Origin: Pseudomonas sp. FEN
Lineage (GTDB): Bacteria > Pseudomonadota > Gammaproteobacteria > Pseudomonadales > Pseudomonadaceae
Direction of reading: 5' to 3'
Length of the DNA stretch: 64,000 bases
Assembly (NCBI RefSeq): GCF_904067045.1
Contig: NZ_CAJFDC010000014.1
Location: 248,001 to 312,000, forward strand
The first letter of the stretch is position 1. Each line of letters begins with the position of its first letter. The notes beneath the pieces were generated by a model. That model worked only from the letters and a program-made list of their open reading frames with translations, was not told where the DNA came from and made no database searches. Made by a program: the position numbers and the translations under genes. Of this stretch, positions 44,514-53,120 are shown piece after piece.

Positions 44514-45160
44514 ACTTCGACTACGACTTTGCCTGGTCGATCCTGCCAGATTTGTTTCGAGGCCTGCTGATCACTATCCAAGTGGTGGTGCTCGGCTTTC
44601 TGCTTTCGGCATTGCTAGGTATGGTGTTGGCCATCGCTCAGCAATCGCGGATCACCATCGTTCATGCCGTGAGCACCGGCTACCTGAGCTTCTTCCGCAA
44701 CACACCGTTGATGGTCCAGTTGTATGTGCTGTTCTTTGCCTTTCCGCTGGTGGGGATCACCTTGCCCGCAATCACCACCGGCGTCATCGGGTTGGGGCTG
44801 TACTACGGCGCTTACATCGCCGAGGCCTACCGGGGTGCCATCGAAGGCGTGCCGGCCGGGCAATGGGAAGCCGCCAGGGCGCTGGATTTCGATACCGTGA
44901 CGACATGGCAAAGGATCGTCTTGCCCCAGGTGCTAAAACCCATGCTGCCGATTCTCGGCAACTACCTGATCGGCATGTTCAAGGAAACTCCGTTGCTGGC
45001 GGTCATCACCATTCCCGAACTGTTTCAAGCAGCCAAGCAAATTGCTGGCATGACCTATCGCTACAACGAACCCTATACCGTCATGGCCCTGATGTTTCTG
45101 GTGATCAGCGTGCCGACCTCCCTATTCTTCAGACACCTCGAAAGGCGCAGCCATGACTGA
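44510..45160 (+). CDS. Amino-acid ABC transporter permease (second)
   Basis: This 216-residue partner permease of the same family has LFRGLLITIQVVVLGFLLSA, SFFRNTPLMVQLYVLFFAFP (conserved FRNTPLxVQL motif) and the EAA loop GQWEAARALDFDTVTTWQRI. Its stop overlaps the ATPase start by eight bases, so translation is coupled along the operon. Confidence 0.9.
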   Translation: MNFDYDFAWSILPDLFRGLLITIQVVVLGFLLSALLGMVLAIAQQSRITIVHAVSTGYLSFFRNTPLMVQLYVLFFAFPLVGITLPAITTGVIGLGLYYGAYIAEAYRGAIEGVPAGQWEAARALDFDTVTTWQRIVLPQVLKPMLPILGNYLIGMFKETPLLAVITIPELFQAAKQIAGMTYRYNEPYTVMALMFLVISVPTSLFFRHLERRSHD

Positions 45161-45944
45161 TCTCGCACACCTGCACACCTCTGCGCCGGCACAGATTACA
45201 CTCAAGCAAGTGGTGAAGAACTTTGGTCATACACGTGTCATTGATCACCTCGACCTGTGCATCCCGCAAGGTCAGAAAGTCGCCTTGATCGGCCCGAGCG
45301 GCTCAGGGAAATCCACCGTTCTACGTTTGATCAAAGGGCTGGAAACTTATCAGCACGGCAGTATTGAAGTCGCTGGCGCGGCAGTGCCGACCAAGCGCCC
45401 GGTCTGGCATTGGACAGGCGCCAGAGGCGCGCCCGTGGTGCATCGCGTAGGGATGGTTTTCCAGCAGTTCAACCTGTTCCCGCACCTGACGGTTCAGGAA
45501 AATATCACCGAGGCGCCCTTCAGGGTGTTGAAACTCAGCCGCGAAGAAGCTCATTCCCGCGCGGAGCAATACCTGGGTTTGGTCGGCCTGAGCCACAAGG
45601 CCGACGCGTACCCGAGTCAACTGTCTGGCGGTCAACAGCAACGCGTGGCGATCGCCCGCGCCTTGGCGATGCGCCCGCAAGTCATGCTGTTCGACGAAGT
45701 GACCTCGGCGCTGGACCCGGAACTAATCGGCGAGGTGTTGGCCGTCATCCGCGCCATCGCCCATGAACAGCAAATGACGATGCTATTGGTGACTCATGAA
45801 ATGAAATTCGCCCAGGACATCGCCGATCGAGTGTTGTTTATGGAGGCCGGAAAAGTCGTCGCCGATGGTTCTCCGACGCAAATATTGGTCAACCCTGATA
45901 ACGAACGGACGCGGCGCTTTCTGAACCTGGTCGAGCAACGTTAA
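45153..45944 (+). CDS. Amino-acid ABC transporter ATPase
   Basis: This 263-residue ATPase of the HisP/GlnQ/EhuA group has Walker A GPSGSGKST, the Q-loop GMVFQQFNLFPHLTV, signature LSGGQQQRVAIARALAM, Walker B VMLFDEVTSALD and switch LVTHEMKFA. Between Walker A and the Q-loop it has the longer linker (PTKRPVWHWTGARGAP) usual in this subfamily. It ends the operon; 66 bases separate it from the convergent transporter genes. Confidence 0.92.
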   Translation: MTDLAHLHTSAPAQITLKQVVKNFGHTRVIDHLDLCIPQGQKVALIGPSGSGKSTVLRLIKGLETYQHGSIEVAGAAVPTKRPVWHWTGARGAPVVHRVGMVFQQFNLFPHLTVQENITEAPFRVLKLSREEAHSRAEQYLGLVGLSHKADAYPSQLSGGQQQRVAIARALAMRPQVMLFDEVTSALDPELIGEVLAVIRAIAHEQQMTMLLVTHEMKFAQDIADRVLFMEAGKVVADGSPTQILVNPDNERTRRFLNLVEQR

Positions 45945-46010
45945 TGATCAGCACAGCGGCCCCGCGAAATAGACCAGCACTCTCACCAGGTCATTGAATT
46001 CAGAGACTGA

Positions 46011-46805
46011 CTACCAGCTGTCGCCCAACCCGAGCAAGCCCATAATCTGGCGGCGCAGGTCCACCAGGTAAGGATCGTCGCGATGACGCGGATAAGGCCG
46101 TTCGATGGTCAGTTGTGCCTTGATCGTTGCCGGTCGGTCACTGAACACAATCACTCGATTAGCCAGCAGCAAGGCCTCTTCGACATCGTGGGTGACCAGC
46201 AGTGCGGAGTAGCCCTGGCGTTGCCACAAGTCGATCAGTTCTTTTTGCATGGTGATGCGGGTCAACGAGTCCAGCTTGCCCAGTGGCTCGTCCAGGATCA
46301 GCAGACGCGGCTCGTTGACCAGCGCCCGGGCCAATGCGACACGCTGTGCCATACCACCTGATAACTGTCGGGGATAAGCCCGGGCGAACTGACTGAGGCC
46401 GACTTTTTCCAGTGCCGCATCGACCTTGGCGAAATGGGTTTTAAGGATGCCCTGAGCTTCCAGGCCAAGGGCGACGTTGTCCCATACTCGTCGCCACGGG
46501 TACAGCGTCGGATCCTGGAACACCACGACCCGACTTGGATCCGGACCGGTAATGGCCTCACCATCGGCCAGCAACGTTCCCCAATCGGCGGGCTCCAGCC
46601 CTGCCACCAGCCGCAGCAGCGTGGACTTGCCGCAACCCGAAGGTCCGAGCAACGCGACGAATTCGCCCTGCGCCACATGGAGGGAAACCCGCTTCAGTAC
46701 CGATAAGCGCTGACCGTCCAGGACAAAACCATGACTCAGGTTGTCAATGTGCAGAGCCAGCCCTGCTGGAGCAGAAACCGTTGCTGCCTGTACCGGCATT
46801 ACCAT
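46011..46805 (-). CDS. SsuB/TauB-type ABC transporter ATPase (second set)
   Basis: This 264-residue ATPase has Walker A GPSGCGKST, Q-loop VFQDPTLYPWRRVWDNV, signature LSGGMAQRVALARAL, Walker B LLILDEPLGKLD and switch LVTHDVEEA. It matches sulfonate/nitrate importers. The ATG at 46805 lies within the end of the permease gene (seven-base overlap) with aggag upstream. It is the last gene of an SsuA-SsuC-SsuB ordered operon on the minus strand, a complete second transporter of this class in the window. Confidence 0.88.
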   Translation of the reverse strand: MVMPVQAATVSAPAGLALHIDNLSHGFVLDGQRLSVLKRVSLHVAQGEFVALLGPSGCGKSTLLRLVAGLEPADWGTLLADGEAITGPDPSRVVVFQDPTLYPWRRVWDNVALGLEAQGILKTHFAKVDAALEKVGLSQFARAYPRQLSGGMAQRVALARALVNEPRLLILDEPLGKLDSLTRITMQKELIDLWQRQGYSALLVTHDVEEALLLANRVIVFSDRPATIKAQLTIERPYPRHRDDPYLVDLRRQIMGLLGLGDSW

Positions 46806-47797
46806 TTCATCGCTCCTTTTTGCCAAGCCAACAATCGGTCGCGGATCAGGAACAGCACGGAGATCAAGCCCGAGCAGGCCAGTGCCATGAGCAACAGCGC
46901 CGCGTACATATTGGCGTAGGCGGCCCAACCCTGAGCCCATTGCAAGTACCAGCCGATGCCGGATTTGACCCCCATCATTTCAGCGACCACCAGGGTCGAG
47001 AATGAAGCCCCCAACCCCATGAACAACCCGACGAACACGTGGGGTAACGCCGCCGGGATCGCTACTTTGAAAATCAGAAAACCCTGCTTCGCCCCCAAGG
47101 TCCTTGCCACGTCGTAATAGGCTTTATCGACGCTGGCAACACCCGACCATGTCAGCACCGTCACTGGAAACCAGGTTGCCAGGGCGATGAGAAATACACT
47201 GGCACTCCAACTGGAGGGGAACAAAAAGAAGCACAGTGGCAACAGCGCCGTCGAAGGCACCGGTCCAAGAATGCGCAAGACCGGATGCAGCCAGTAGCCG
47301 ATACGACTCGACCAACCGATGGCAACTCCAGCCACAAACCCGGTCGCGGCGCCCAGCGCTACTCCACTCCCCAGCAACACGGCCGAATGCAGCAAACTGT
47401 CGGTCAGACGCGGCCAGTCTTCGACGTACACCGCAAGCAACGCTTGCGGCGGTGCGAAGAATGGCACCGGTAGCATACCAAGCTTGGCAGTCAGCAGCTC
47501 CCAGATCCCCAACAGAATCGGCAACGCAATCAACCAGGCTCCCGCTGCCCGAACGCGCGTGGCTACCTTTACCGACCAATGACCGAGGAGACCCAGTAGA
47601 CCGATCAGGGCCGCCACCACCAGGCACAGATTCGCCAACCCCTGGGTCATTGGCCACAGGCGCGTGGCGTTGGGCCAATAGTTGACCAGCAGCGCGACCG
47701 TCACCCATGCCACCACCGCCACCGCTCCCTGGCGCCAGACCTTGAAGCTGCGCCGTGTCAACGACCTGATCAGCGTTGTCGTTTCAGCTGAAGACAT
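46799..47797 (-). CDS. SsuC/TauC-type ABC transporter permease (second set)
   Basis: This 332-residue permease has an unusually long N-terminal portion (two extra hydrophobic stretches in the first 90 residues, VAVVAWVTVALLVNYWP and GLANLCLVVAALIGLLGLLG) before the standard BPD core. The core shows PFFAPPQALLAVYVEDWPRL, AIGWSSRIGYWLHPVLRILGP and an EAA-like loop (DVARTLGAKQGFLIFKVAIPAALP, read in parts). Its start overlaps the binding-protein stop by 14 bases. Confidence 0.87.
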   Translation of the reverse strand: MSSAETTTLIRSLTRRSFKVWRQGAVAVVAWVTVALLVNYWPNATRLWPMTQGLANLCLVVAALIGLLGLLGHWSVKVATRVRAAGAWLIALPILLGIWELLTAKLGMLPVPFFAPPQALLAVYVEDWPRLTDSLLHSAVLLGSGVALGAATGFVAGVAIGWSSRIGYWLHPVLRILGPVPSTALLPLCFFLFPSSWSASVFLIALATWFPVTVLTWSGVASVDKAYYDVARTLGAKQGFLIFKVAIPAALPHVFVGLFMGLGASFSTLVVAEMMGVKSGIGWYLQWAQGWAAYANMYAALLLMALACSGLISVLFLIRDRLLAWQKGAMKW

Positions 47798-48857
47798 CGG
47801 CGGTGATCTCCTTGGCGAACCCTCGGGCGTCAGTACTCTGGCTAATGACTTCCACGGTTTTCAAGTCGCTGACATAGGTGGTGATTTCTGTCGTCAGCAG
47901 CGCCCCAACGGCATGATGACCATGGGTATGGTCATGCAGGATTGCCTCGACCTCTTCGACGGAGGTATTCAACGCGTATGCCTGGAAGCCTTTAGCCACT
48001 GCCCGGGGATTTTTCACCGAGTAATCGTGAGCTTCAAGAATCGCCTGGGTCAGGGCCGCCGCCACGCGCCTTTCTTCACGCACCAGTTTGCCGGTAACGC
48101 CGACGACACAGCAACTGAGGTTGGCGTACTCTTCGACCAGGTTGGTGGACAACTCCTGGGCTTTACCGGTATTGATCAAACGGTACATGAACGGGTCACT
48201 GCCGCTGACCGCCTGCACCTCGCCGCGCTCCAGCGCCGTGCCCAGCAGATCGGCCGGGTACAGCCGCCACTGCACATCGCGCACCGGATCGATGCCGTGT
48301 TTTTTCAGCAGGATCGAGAAGAAATTGCGGTCCGGACTGGCCATGTCGGTGATGCCAATGGTTTGGCCTTTGAGGTCGTCGAGCTTATGCACGTTGCCAT
48401 TGAGCGCGCTGAGCAAACGTAGGCACCCCCCGTGAGTACCGGCGGTGAGTTTGACGTCGAAGCCCTGCTCCAGTGCCTTGAGCCAGCGTAACGCCATGCC
48501 GACGCCGGCATCGGCCTTACCCGTGGCGATGGCTTCGAGCAGCACTTCGGTGGAGTTGCCAAAGTTGACCAACTCGACATCGAGATTGTGCTTCTTGAAA
48601 AAGCCCTGTCCATGCGCGATGACCACTGGCGCCAGGCATACCGCATTCAGATTGACCGCCAGCTTCAGCGCGCGAGGTGTGTCCAAGCGGATGAAATCAC
48701 CTGTATCTATGGGCTCGGCTCCGATCTCGACAGCGTGTCCGGCGTGCTCGTCGGCAGCCCGACTGAAGCGCGGCAACGACATCAGCAGCGGACTCGCCAG
48801 GGCAACGCTGGCCAGCCCCAGCAAATGACGGCGAGTCAATCGTTCAGAAACGGCCAT
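47784..48857 (-). CDS. SsuA-like ABC substrate-binding protein with Tat-type signal
   Basis: This 357-residue binding protein starts with a twin-arginine signal (LTRRHLLGLASVALASPLL) followed by AANVNLNAVCLAPVV-type nitrate/sulfonate-binding sequence (LAVNLNAVCLAPVVIAHGQG here), LEAIATGKADAGVGMALRWL, LKGQTIGITDMASPD and LERGEVQAVSGSDPF. It differs from the two SsuA-like proteins in the 23-27 kb operon and keeps several Cys. It heads its own transporter operon, with an AT-rich upstream region at 49050-49125. Ligand unknown. Confidence 0.86.
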   Translation of the reverse strand: MAVSERLTRRHLLGLASVALASPLLMSLPRFSRAADEHAGHAVEIGAEPIDTGDFIRLDTPRALKLAVNLNAVCLAPVVIAHGQGFFKKHNLDVELVNFGNSTEVLLEAIATGKADAGVGMALRWLKALEQGFDVKLTAGTHGGCLRLLSALNGNVHKLDDLKGQTIGITDMASPDRNFFSILLKKHGIDPVRDVQWRLYPADLLGTALERGEVQAVSGSDPFMYRLINTGKAQELSTNLVEEYANLSCCVVGVTGKLVREERRVAAALTQAILEAHDYSVKNPRAVAKGFQAYALNTSVEEVEAILHDHTHGHHAVGALLTTEITTYVSDLKTVEVISQSTDARGFAKEITADVFS

Positions 48858-49293
48858 TCAAATATCCCTTTGGTTAATGGAGGAACTCAATCCTTCAGTT
48901 CGCCGAGCCCCAGATACTCACGCAGCCGTGACGAGCAACAGGCCGGCGGCAACAATGAGCTTTTTCAACTTGATGAAAGGCCTTGGTAGGGGTCGGCGAG
49001 GCTGAGAGAAAAACCAAGTCAGTCGTGTTGCATCCGACAAGGCTCAAAAGTCGATTTTTAACGACATTTTTATTATATTGATTGGTGTTAATTATTAAAG
49101 AATCATATAATTCTATGGTTATTCCGGTTTCAACGCGCCCCCCGGGCTGAGAGACGTGAGTCCTTGACTTGCCTCGGGTCAAGTCAGTCCAGATTGCGAT
49201 ATTGGGCATGGCGCGGCACCCAAGCCTTGGGCTTGACTTCATCCGCAGCCGTGGCTGCGCTGCCGGCGAGGCCAGCGCAGGGACATAGAACGA
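48858..49293. other. Gene-free region with an AT-rich promoter tract and hairpins
   Basis: No gene is seen. 49050-49125 is AT-rich and holds the 12-mer atataattctat, also found at about 57069, and agaat/attct arms around it; this should be the promoter of the SsuA-like operon running left. Toward RidA are the hairpins tgacttg/caagtca (about 49163-49185) and cgcagcc-gt-ggctgcg (49244-49259), the latter possibly the end of the RidA transcript. Confidence 0.4.
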
Positions 49294-49728
49294 TCACGCC
49301 GTCCTGGCTGCTATCGCCTCGACCTCCACCAAGGCACCGGACAGTGGCAAGGCCACTACTTGCAAAGCGGTGCGCGCCGGTTTGTTGGGCTGCTCGGTCG
49401 TGCCGAAAAATTGCGTATACCCGGCCTGCAGCCCGGTAAAATCGAGCTTGCCGCCAGTCTCCTCGGTACCTACCAGGAACACCCGCAGTTGCACGATATC
49501 CCCCAGGTCCAGATCTTGTTGCCGCAGGATCTTGCGCAGCTTGTTGAACACCGAAATGGTCTGCACTTCAGTATCGCCATAGGCCGCTGGAGTGCCCGCC
49601 GCGGCCAGCGGGTCAGCAAGGTCCGGCAAGGTGCCACTGATAAACACCAAGCTGGCGGAGGCTGGCACGGTCACGGTTTGCGAGATAGGGAAATCGCCGA
49701 CGCTCGTACGTTGAATGCTGTTACTCAT
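49294..49728 (-). CDS. RidA/YjgF-family enamine/imine deaminase
   Basis: This 144-residue RidA-fold protein has FISGTLPD near the start, a central helix VFNKLRKILRQQDLDLGDIVQLRVFLVG and the conserved Arg in PARTALQVVALPLSGALVEVEAIA (read in parts). RidA proteins hydrolyse reactive imines released by amino-acid oxidation. The next gene upstream on the same strand is a flavin amine oxidase whose product is an imine, so the pairing makes good chemical sense. aaggaa precedes the ATG. It has one Met and no Cys. Confidence 0.9.
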   Translation of the reverse strand: MSNSIQRTSVGDFPISQTVTVPASASLVFISGTLPDLADPLAAAGTPAAYGDTEVQTISVFNKLRKILRQQDLDLGDIVQLRVFLVGTEETGGKLDFTGLQAGYTQFFGTTEQPNKPARTALQVVALPLSGALVEVEAIAARTA

Positions 49729-49751
49729 CTTATCTTTCCTTTAATGAATAC

Positions 49752-51335
49752 TCATGACGCGGCCAGGGTTGCTGCCTGTCGCCGCTGGATAACTCGCTCG
49801 GCCAACTGCCCGACGACATGACGCGCCGAATTGGCGGCCGATTCCTGCCAGATGCCGACACCGCTTTGCACAAGGCCATCGCCAGCCAAGTACACCCGGC
49901 CATGCGGTTCTTCCAGCAGGGCGCTGGCAGCAGCGGGAAAATGTTCGCGTTGTAGCCAGGGACCTTCGCTGTAGGGGATCTGCTCCCAGGATACCGCCAG
50001 GGGATGACGCAGTTGCCGGGAGTACCCCGGATGCAGCAGCTCAACCGCCTCCTTGGAGGTCACGTACTGCACATCGAGGGACTGCTGCCCGAAGGCTTTG
50101 GCCCCAAGACCTGTGACATACCCGGCCACCAACAGCCCCTCGCGGGTATTCAGGTCGTTGCTGGGATACCACAGCAGGCGCGCCGGGTGTTCGATCCAGG
50201 ACAACCCGCCGTAGGTGCGATAATCGGTTTCCCAGAAGCGCGGGGATTGCCAGGCCACCTTGGTCGCCTGATCACTGCGGGTGCTGCGCAGCGCCGTCTT
50301 GACCGGATCGCTGAAGTCGGTGTCCAGTTTGGCCAGCAGCGGCAGCGGCAAGGTCGACACCAGATAGTCGGCACGCACCACCTGTTCGCGACCACTGTGC
50401 TGATCGTGATAAGTAACCGCTACACCGTCCTCAAGCTGACGAATACGGCGTACCTGGGCCCCCAGTTGCACCTGTTCGGTCAGGCGCTGGTAGAATGCCT
50501 CGGTGATGCGGTCCATACCGCCCACCGGCTGGAACATGGTGGCCGAGAACTCAGGAAACTCAGTGTGCAGTAACGCGCCCCAGAGTTCCGGATGCAGCAG
50601 CCGCTCCAGGGCCAGCGGAGTCGGGCTGGCGGGCAATGCCCCCGGATGCGGTGGCGATTCCAGGTGACCGGAGCGAATGCTCCCCTCAAAGATCAGCTCC
50701 TGCGACAGGTCGCCATAGACCTGCAGGAACGCCAGCAAGCGGTTCCTCTCTTCGCTAGTCAGCAAGTCGTCCAGGGCATCGCGCTGCACAGCGGTCGCCA
50801 ACAATCCCGACAGATGCCCACGGGCATCATTGACCGCCTGGCCGACGGTGAACGCCGGCTGTTGCAGGTCCGGGCGCACCTGAGCGCCATGGCTGCTGTT
50901 GACCAACACTTCCAGCGGTACGCCCAGTTCACTGCAGTAATCGAGCAAGGTCCGATGTTGACTGGGGATCCGCGCGGGGCCTGCGTTGAAATACAGGCCC
51001 GGGTCAAAGGCCACGGTCTGTGAGCGTCCATCCTTGTAGTCAACCCGATCACCATTGCGTAGGGTCCAGGTACGGCCGCCCACGCGGTCACGGGCCTCCA
51101 GCACTTGCACCTGGAACCCGGCCCGGGTCAGTTCCAGGGCGGTCACCAACCCGGCAATTCCGGCACCGAGTACCAATACATGAGTGCCCTGCCCCAAGTC
51201 CTTTTGCAGTTTCAAGGGCTGCGGCCGCCGATGCGACGAAGGCCCCAAGCCCAATACGGCGAGCACATCCTTGAGCGCTTTCTCGCCACCCACGGCAGCG
51301 ATGCTGGAAAACGCTTCACGTCGAGTCAGTCCCAT
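49752..51335 (-). CDS. Flavin monoamine oxidase / L-amino-acid oxidase-like protein
   Basis: This 527-residue protein of the amine oxidase family has FAD motif VLGAGIAGLVTALELTRAG with the following Glu and DRVGGRTWT. The substrate domain is marked by FQPVGGMDRITEAFYQRL, and the C-terminal flavin-contact region by VYLAGDGLVQSGVGIWQESA. Near the start TRREAFSS resembles a Tat signal core but lacks a good hydrophobic stretch, so export is uncertain. The ATG at 51335 has ggag eight bases upstream; an ATG at 51341 is too close to it. It oxidises an amine or amino acid to an imine plus peroxide. It sits in an operon with an amino-acid importer and RidA. Confidence 0.87.
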   Translation of the reverse strand: MGLTRREAFSSIAAVGGEKALKDVLAVLGLGPSSHRRPQPLKLQKDLGQGTHVLVLGAGIAGLVTALELTRAGFQVQVLEARDRVGGRTWTLRNGDRVDYKDGRSQTVAFDPGLYFNAGPARIPSQHRTLLDYCSELGVPLEVLVNSSHGAQVRPDLQQPAFTVGQAVNDARGHLSGLLATAVQRDALDDLLTSEERNRLLAFLQVYGDLSQELIFEGSIRSGHLESPPHPGALPASPTPLALERLLHPELWGALLHTEFPEFSATMFQPVGGMDRITEAFYQRLTEQVQLGAQVRRIRQLEDGVAVTYHDQHSGREQVVRADYLVSTLPLPLLAKLDTDFSDPVKTALRSTRSDQATKVAWQSPRFWETDYRTYGGLSWIEHPARLLWYPSNDLNTREGLLVAGYVTGLGAKAFGQQSLDVQYVTSKEAVELLHPGYSRQLRHPLAVSWEQIPYSEGPWLQREHFPAAASALLEEPHGRVYLAGDGLVQSGVGIWQESAANSARHVVGQLAERVIQRRQAATLAAS

Positions 51336-51357
51336 ATTCATTGCTCCCTTGAAGGCT

Positions 51358-52305
51358 TCAATCCGGCAAGCCGGGTGGGTTGATCAGTGATGTGTCGATA
51401 CGCTCCACATCCAGGCCCCAACGCTTGAGCACCTGTTCGTATTGGCCGCCGGCTATCGCCCCTTCAAGAGCGGTGTGGATCGGTTGGACCAACCCATTGT
51501 CCTTGCGGGTAGTCACGGCGATATCGGCCCGCAGTGGCCAGCCACCGTTGATGATGCCCACTAGCTTGATACCGCCGGTGATTGCAGCCGAATAGGCAAA
51601 CACGGAATTGGGACCAAAAATGGCATCGCTGCGTCCCGACTGCACCGCTAACTGCGCGGCGGCCTGGTCATCGAAGTACTGCAACAGCGCGGGCGCAATG
51701 CCGGCCTTTACGTTGGCCTCGTTCCAGGCCAACAGGACTTTTTCCTGATTGGTGCCGGAGCCAACGATGATCTTCAGCCCAGCGATATCCCGAGCCTCCT
51801 TGATGGCGACGATCTTGCTGGTGGTCTTGACATAAAAACCCAGGACATCCTGGCGATAGGTTGCGAAGTCGAAGCGCTTCTTGCGGGCCTCGGTCACGGT
51901 CACGTTGCTGATTACCGCGTCGTATTTACCTGAACTGACACCCAGGGGCCAATCCTCCCAACTGGTCTGCACCACGTTCAATTGCAGGCCCAGGCTGTCG
52001 GCCACCAACTGCGCGGTGTCGGCCTCGCTGCCGATAGTGGTTTTATCATCACTGGCCAGCAGCGCCAGCGGCGGCCCGGCCACCCCTGACACGGCAACGG
52101 TAAATTTGCCGGGCTGGGCGAACTTGAAACCTGGGGGGATTTGCGCGATGGCAGACTCGTTGCGCGGGGCACGGATGCGCTGGCGGTCGGGGCTCAGATC
52201 AACCTTTTGCACAGCCGGTGCGCTAGTGCTTTGAGCAGCCAGTACCGGCAGGCCGAGGCTGATGGCCAGCGCCAGCAAGGTCACATGGGCAGTCTTTACT
52301 AACAT
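51358..52305 (-). CDS. Amino-acid-type ABC substrate-binding protein
   Basis: This 315-residue SBP_bac_3 protein has a signal peptide (LLALAISLGLPVLAAQS). The sequence TIGSEADTAQLVADSLGLQL, KYDAVISNVTVTEARKKRFDF and VGSGTNQEKVLLAWN is typical of polar-amino-acid binding proteins. aaggag lies upstream of the ATG. The only sulfur residue in the whole protein is the initiator Met. It feeds the ATPase and permease upstream in the operon and probably supplies the amine oxidase with substrate. Confidence 0.88.
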   Translation of the reverse strand: MLVKTAHVTLLALAISLGLPVLAAQSTSAPAVQKVDLSPDRQRIRAPRNESAIAQIPPGFKFAQPGKFTVAVSGVAGPPLALLASDDKTTIGSEADTAQLVADSLGLQLNVVQTSWEDWPLGVSSGKYDAVISNVTVTEARKKRFDFATYRQDVLGFYVKTTSKIVAIKEARDIAGLKIIVGSGTNQEKVLLAWNEANVKAGIAPALLQYFDDQAAAQLAVQSGRSDAIFGPNSVFAYSAAITGGIKLVGIINGGWPLRADIAVTTRKDNGLVQPIHTALEGAIAGGQYEQVLKRWGLDVERIDTSLINPPGLPD

Positions 52306-52334
52306 GGTCAGTCACTCCTTTAAACAGGGAAAAT

Positions 52335-53120
52335 TCACAGCACTTTGCCGAGGAAGGCGACAGTCCGTGGATGACGGGGTTGTCGAAAGATCTGTTCCGG
52401 CGGCCCTTGTTCGATCAATTGACCATCGCAGAGAAACACCACGTGATCCGCAACTTCCCTGGCAAATCCAATCTCGTGTGTGACGATGACCAGGGTGACG
52501 CCCAGTCGGGTCAGCCCCTTGATCACATCCAGCACCTCCCCCACCAACTCCGGGTCAAGGGCTGAGGTAGGCTCATCGAACAACAGGACCTTGGGGTCCA
52601 GGGCCAGGGCCCGGGCAATGGCTACCCGCTGTTGCTGGCCTCCAGAAAGCTGGCGTGGATAGGCATCGGCCTTGTCCGCCAGGCCGACCTTGGCCAGCAG
52701 TTTCCCGGCCTTGTCCTGAGCCTGGGTCTTGCTCCAGCGCTTGTGGGCCAGCGGTGCTTCGGCGATGTTTTCCCAAGCCGTGAGGTGCGGGAACAGATTA
52801 AAATTCTGGAATACGAAGCCGATCTCTATCCGACGCTTGAGAATCTCTCGTTCCTTGAGCTCGTAGAGCAGATCGCCCTTGCGTCGATAGCCGACGTATT
52901 CACCGTCGATGGTGATGTGGCCACTATCGATTTTCTCCAGGTGGTTGATGGTGCGCAGCAGCGTCGATTTACCGGAGCCGGAGGGCCCGAGAATCACCGT
53001 GACCTTGCCCGGCTCGATGCTCAGGTCAATGCCCTTGAGCACCTGCTGATTGCCAAAGCGCTTGCCTACACCCTGGATCTGGATGCGCCCGGCGGATACC
53101 TGGGTGGCGGCCTCACTCAT
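52335..53120 (-). CDS. Amino-acid ABC transporter ATPase
   Basis: This 261-residue HisP/GlnQ-type ATPase has Walker A GPSGSGKST, Q-loop IGFVFQNFNLFPHLTA, signature LSGGQQQRVAIARALAL, Walker B VLLFDEPTSALD and switch IVTHEIGFA. The ATG at 53120 has aaggag upstream and overlaps the permease stop by eight bases; the longer upstream frame is not a gene start. It is part of the permease-ATPase-binding protein-oxidase-RidA order on the minus strand. Confidence 0.92.
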   Translation of the reverse strand: MSEAATQVSAGRIQIQGVGKRFGNQQVLKGIDLSIEPGKVTVILGPSGSGKSTLLRTINHLEKIDSGHITIDGEYVGYRRKGDLLYELKEREILKRRIEIGFVFQNFNLFPHLTAWENIAEAPLAHKRWSKTQAQDKAGKLLAKVGLADKADAYPRQLSGGQQQRVAIARALALDPKVLLFDEPTSALDPELVGEVLDVIKGLTRLGVTLVIVTHEIGFAREVADHVVFLCDGQLIEQGPPEQIFRQPRHPRTVAFLGKVL

